Below are positions 7,026 to 9,529 of a stretch of 9,529 nucleotides of DNA, piece by piece. The DNA lies in the NCBI GenBank assembly GCA_002413325.1, contig DHWT01000294.1, positions 4,210 through 13,738 on the forward strand. Direction: 5' to 3'. Numbering within the stretch: position 1 is the stretch's first letter; each line of letters begins with the position of its first letter. The notes under the pieces were generated by a model. The model was not told the origin of the DNA. It searched no databases and saw nothing but the letters and a program-made list of their open reading frames with translations. Made by a program: the position numbers and the translations under genes. Source of the DNA: Chitinophagaceae bacterium UBA5175 (GTDB taxonomy: Bacteria > Bacteroidota > Bacteroidia > Chitinophagales > Chitinophagaceae).

Positions 7026-7850
7026 ATGTATTTCGAAAATATGGATAAAAAATTATCAGGCCAGGTGGCCATCATTACAGGCGCCAGCAGTGGTATTGGG
7101 GCCGGTGTGGCGAAGTCCCTTTCAGCTGCCGGTGCCATCGTGGTTATTAATTATCCGGTGCCGCCTGTTAAAGATGCTGCAGAAGCCGTTCTGGCTGAAA
7201 TAAAAGCTGCCGGTGGAACAGGTATCACGGCTATCTGCGATGTGAGCAGGGAAAATGAGGTTCAGAAAATGTTTGCCGATACCATTCAGCAGTTCGGTAC
7301 CGTGGATATATTAATAAACAACGCCGGGCTTCAAAAAGACGCGCCCTTTGATGAGATGACACTGGAACAATGGAATTTTGTTCTCAGCGTGAACCTGACC
7401 GGCCAGTTCCTTTGTGCCCGGGAAGCCATCCGCGAATTTTTGAGAAGAGGAGTTGATCCCAAACGTTCCAGAGCTGCCGGTAAGATCGTGCATATGAGCA
7501 GTGTGCATGAAGTGATTCCCTGGGCCGGGCATGCAAATTATGCTGCTTCCAAGGGAGGCATCATGATGCTCATGAAAACGATTTCCCAGGAATTCGCCCA
7601 TAAAAAAATCCGGATCAACAGTATTTCTCCCGGAGCTATTCAGACACCCATCAACTACCGGGACTGGCAAACTCCTGAAGCACTCGATAAATTGATGACT
7701 CTGATTCCTTATAAACGGATCGGGACTCCGGATGATATCGGCCGGGCGGCTGTGTGGTTATGCAGCGATGACAGTGATTATGTAAATGGGATCTCCCTGT
7801 TTGTGGATGGAGGTATGACCTTATATCCCGACTTTACGGAGAATGGATAA
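7026..7850 (+). CDS. Glucose 1-dehydrogenase-like short-chain dehydrogenase (SDR)
   Basis: A 274-aa classical SDR, probably oxidising beta-D-glucose to gluconolactone with NAD(P)+ in the cytoplasm (EC 1.1.1.47-type). The cofactor motif TGASSGIG is at 18-25, INNAG at 97-101, structural Asn at 123, and the catalytic Ser159, Tyr172 and Lys176 are all present. The stretch MSSVHEVIPW (157-166), YAASKGG (172-178), and the tail FVDGGMTLYP (259-268) closely match Bacillus glucose dehydrogenase, which makes this assignment better than a generic SDR. The residue after the second strand is Pro44 (INYPVPP) where the Bacillus enzyme has Arg (NYRS), so NADP preference may differ. A short insertion (RRGVDPKRSRAAG, 140-152) lengthens the protein relative to the 261-aa Bacillus enzyme. 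A second in-frame ATG at 7041 (MDKKLSGQ) is an alternative start. The gene is divergent from the MATE gene and 109 bp upstream of the AI-2E gene. Confidence 0.88.
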   Translation: MYFENMDKKLSGQVAIITGASSGIGAGVAKSLSAAGAIVVINYPVPPVKDAAEAVLAEIKAAGGTGITAICDVSRENEVQKMFADTIQQFGTVDILINNAGLQKDAPFDEMTLEQWNFVLSVNLTGQFLCAREAIREFLRRGVDPKRSRAAGKIVHMSSVHEVIPWAGHANYAASKGGIMMLMKTISQEFAHKKIRINSISPGAIQTPINYRDWQTPEALDKLMTLIPYKRIGTPDDIGRAAVWLCSDDSDYVNGISLFVDGGMTLYPDFTENG

Positions 7851-7959
7851 TCGTTCGTTTTGAATTCATTTTCATGAATCCAGGGGGAACAGCGATTGGG
7901 TCTTCCGGAATGGGAAAAATGGAAATTACGTAGTTAAATTCTTAAAAGTTCAAAACAAA
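7851..7959. other. Intergenic gap between SDR and AI-2E genes
   Basis: This 109-bp gap contains a 6-bp AT-rich hairpin (ATTCAT/ATGAAT around 7866-7881) without a T-run, so it is not a convincing terminator. No good TAnnTTTG promoter is visible. Whether the SDR and AI-2E genes share a transcript cannot be settled. An A-rich leader (CAAAACAAA) directly precedes the AI-2E ATG, as is common in Bacteroidota. Confidence 0.4.
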
Positions 7960-9033
7960 ATGGACAACCCCGAATCAACCAAACCTGTTGCTATCAGGTC
8001 AAAGCAAATCATTCATATAGCACTTCAGTTACTGGCGCTGGCTTTTTTGATTGGATGGTGTTTTCAGATCCTTGACCCCTTCTTTACCCCGCTTATCTGG
8101 GGGGCCATCCTGGCAGTTTCTTTATATCCCCTGCACCAGAGATTAAAAAAAATCATGAAGGGCAACGGTGTTTTGGCTGCTGTACTGATGACCGCCTTTT
8201 TATTGGGTCTTTTTATTTTTATAGGAGGCTGGCTGGGTATCAGGACCGGCGCGGAAATCAAAAATGAGATCACCGCGTTGCAGGAGGGGACAATCAAAAT
8301 CCCGCCGCCTCCCGAATCCGTGAAACATTGGCCCGTGGTAGGCCGCAAAGCGTATCAGATCTGGACACAGCTTACAAACGGGGTAGAAAATGTCATTCAA
8401 AAATATCCGGAGGAAGTTAAAGCAGCGGGCAGTTATCTGGTCAGGCTGCTGGCGACTGCCGGTAAGGGATTGGTGATGTTCATCATTTCCATTATAATCA
8501 GTGGCGTATTCCTGTCCTATTCGGAGCAGTCCGCCGATTTTGCCAGAAAGTTTTTCGACCGTATCATGGATCATGCCAAATTCGATGTTTCTGCGACAAC
8601 GGCCGTCACCATCCGGAATGTGGTAAAGGGAATACTGGGGGTTGCTTTCATCCAGAGCCTGTGCGCAGGTATCGGTTTTTTTATTGCTGGAATCCCTTAT
8701 GCAGGCATATGGACCCTTTTATGCCTCGTACTGGCCATTATCCAGATCGGAATTTTGCCGGTATCTCTTGGTGTGCTCATATATATATGGACCACCGGTA
8801 ATACCACAACAGCCATCCTGCTGACCATCTGGATGATACCGGTTGGTTTCCTGGACAATATTCTGAAGCCGATCCTGATGGGCAAAGGAGCGCCCGTTCC
8901 CATGCTTATCATTTTCCTTGGTGCGCTCGGCGGGTTTATGTATTCCGGATTTGTCGGTTTATTTACCGGCGCAGTAATCCTCTCCCTGGGTTACCGCCTG
9001 TTTAATGCCTGGTTACATGATGTCGAATTATAA
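7960..9033 (+). CDS. AI-2E family (PerM/TqsA-like) membrane transporter
   Basis: A 357-aa polytopic inner-membrane protein of the AI-2E transporter family (former UPF0118). Members have been linked to autoinducer-2 export in E. coli and to ion exchange in other bacteria, so the family name does not prove a quorum-sensing role here. N-terminal helices cover about 17-55 (including the family-like LDPFFTPLIWGAILAVSLYPLH) and 72-95. A hydrophilic central domain (about 96-165) carries IPPPPESVKHWPVVG (114-128). A helix follows at 168-187, then a re-entrant and C-terminal helical bundle from 220 on. The strongest signature is LDNILKPILMGKGAPVPM (298-315) followed by IIFLGALGGFMYSGFVGLFTGAVIL (317-341). 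The length is normal for the family. The ATG at 7960 begins the conserved N-terminal region and follows an A-rich leader. The stop codon lies inside the next gene's start region. Confidence 0.92.
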   Translation: MDNPESTKPVAIRSKQIIHIALQLLALAFLIGWCFQILDPFFTPLIWGAILAVSLYPLHQRLKKIMKGNGVLAAVLMTAFLLGLFIFIGGWLGIRTGAEIKNEITALQEGTIKIPPPPESVKHWPVVGRKAYQIWTQLTNGVENVIQKYPEEVKAAGSYLVRLLATAGKGLVMFIISIIISGVFLSYSEQSADFARKFFDRIMDHAKFDVSATTAVTIRNVVKGILGVAFIQSLCAGIGFFIAGIPYAGIWTLLCLVLAIIQIGILPVSLGVLIYIWTTGNTTTAILLTIWMIPVGFLDNILKPILMGKGAPVPMLIIFLGALGGFMYSGFVGLFTGAVILSLGYRLFNAWLHDVEL

Positions 9034-9529
9034 TTATGCAGTATTGAAAAGGGTTATTCATAAAGTAAGGACATTCTGGATTGAAGGAAAAAGTTTTTCC
9101 TTCCTGCTTGCCGTATTGCTTATTTATATTTTTGTCATCATTCCGCTTATAGATGAAAGATGGCTTGGCAGCCTGCTGTTTGTCATTTTCTATTTTCTCC
9201 TGTTGACCGGCGGTGTACCCTTTCTGATAAAAAGCAGGAAAAGCGGACTTGTTTTTCTTTTAACCATTTTACCATTTTTGATTTTGTTTTCCGGGCTGAT
9301 TTTTAAATCGGTCTGGATGACGGTATGTGCTGATTTGTCTATTGTTATTTTTTGTATCAGCCTGGGGGCCATCATTTTGATCCGGACGTTTTCAATAGGA
9401 CATGTAACATCAAACCGGGTGCAGGGTGCGGTAGTTGCCTATCTGCTGGCAGGTTTTATTTTCGCTATGTTATACCATGTCATTTTTCTGGTATTCGGGC
9501 AGGAAACATTCCATGGCCTGGTCAACTTC
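9020..9529 (+). CDS. Partial multi-spanning membrane protein, probable ion channel
   Basis: This frame stays open from the ATG at 9020 to the window edge, giving 170 residues with the 3' end missing. After a basic cytoplasmic N-terminus (MSNYNYAVLKRVIHKVR) there are about five hydrophobic segments: roughly 26-44, 49-70, 77-95, 98-122 and 136-159. The last part, NRVQGAVVAYLLAGFIFAML (132-151) then GQETFHGL, resembles the helix just before the pore loop in bacterial two-TM potassium-channel (Ion_trans_2) proteins. In such proteins a TxGYGD filter would follow within about 20-30 residues, just outside the window. The channel identity is inference; the membrane nature is clear. The start overlaps the AI-2E gene by 14 bp, which implies co-transcription and probably translational coupling. 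The ATG at 9036 is not the start, because it meets a stop after three codons. Confidence 0.75.
   Translation, partial: MSNYNYAVLKRVIHKVRTFWIEGKSFSFLLAVLLIYIFVIIPLIDERWLGSLLFVIFYFLLLTGGVPFLIKSRKSGLVFLLTILPFLILFSGLIFKSVWMTVCADLSIVIFCISLGAIILIRTFSIGHVTSNRVQGAVVAYLLAGFIFAMLYHVIFLVFGQETFHGLVNF

Noticed and set aside
7866..7881. Hairpin ATTCAT-TTTC-ATGAAT after the SDR gene as a terminator
   Set aside because: The stem is only 6 bp, AT-rich, and has no following T-run.
1..9529. Mobile elements, CRISPR arrays, tRNA/rRNA genes or a defence island
   Set aside because: I saw no transposase or integrase motifs, no regularly spaced repeats, no terminal inverted repeats with target duplications, and no structured RNA gene by eye. 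All large open frames fit common metabolic or transport families.

Overview
The window looks like chromosomal DNA of a member of the Bacteroidota, probably close to Chitinophagaceae. The reasons are the moderate GC content with many CCGG-rich stretches, short A-rich leaders without clear Shine-Dalgarno sequences, a TAnnTTTG-type promoter match, and a GMC oxidoreductase whose wording (GSGISGGWAAKEL, ERGRNVEHIKDYPTAT) is typical of that phylum. This placement is inferred from sequence style. No rRNA or other phylogenetic marker is present.

Layout. Positions 1-200 are upstream DNA with no secure gene. A secreted type B carboxylesterase (201-1808, +) faces a ferredoxin-type NAD(P)H reductase with a C-terminal 2Fe-2S domain (1817-2851, -), with only 8 bp between their stop codons. 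A 61-bp divergent spacer separates the reductase from a small DUF1232 membrane protein (2913-3296, +). Next comes a small secreted protein (3374-3652, +), closed by a strong intrinsic terminator (3678-3708). A GMC-family FAD oxidoreductase (3779-5491, +) carries a Cys-x5-Cys-x3-Cys motif like the 3Fe-4S motif of bacterial FAD-glucose dehydrogenase. It meets a MATE efflux transporter (5488-6876, -) tail to tail, and the two genes share a TTAA that supplies both stop codons. Then follow a glucose 1-dehydrogenase-like SDR (7026-7850, +), an AI-2E-family transporter (7960-9033, +), and the start of a multi-spanning membrane protein, probably an ion channel, that overlaps the AI-2E gene by 14 bp and runs off the right edge.

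The set looks mainly like ordinary metabolism and membrane housekeeping: ester hydrolysis, flavin/iron-sulfur redox, two sugar-oxidising candidates (GMC and SDR), drug efflux and two membrane proteins. Most genes appear to be single-gene transcription units, because orientation flips often. The only clear coupled pair is AI-2E plus the channel-like gene. I see no mobile element, CRISPR array, tRNA, rRNA or obvious defence system, and no convincing undescribed multi-gene system. The most informative observations are the predicted Fe-S cluster in a GMC enzyme that lacks its usual partner genes nearby, the shared-stop convergent overlap, and the small secreted aromatic/lysine-rich protein with its own terminator.
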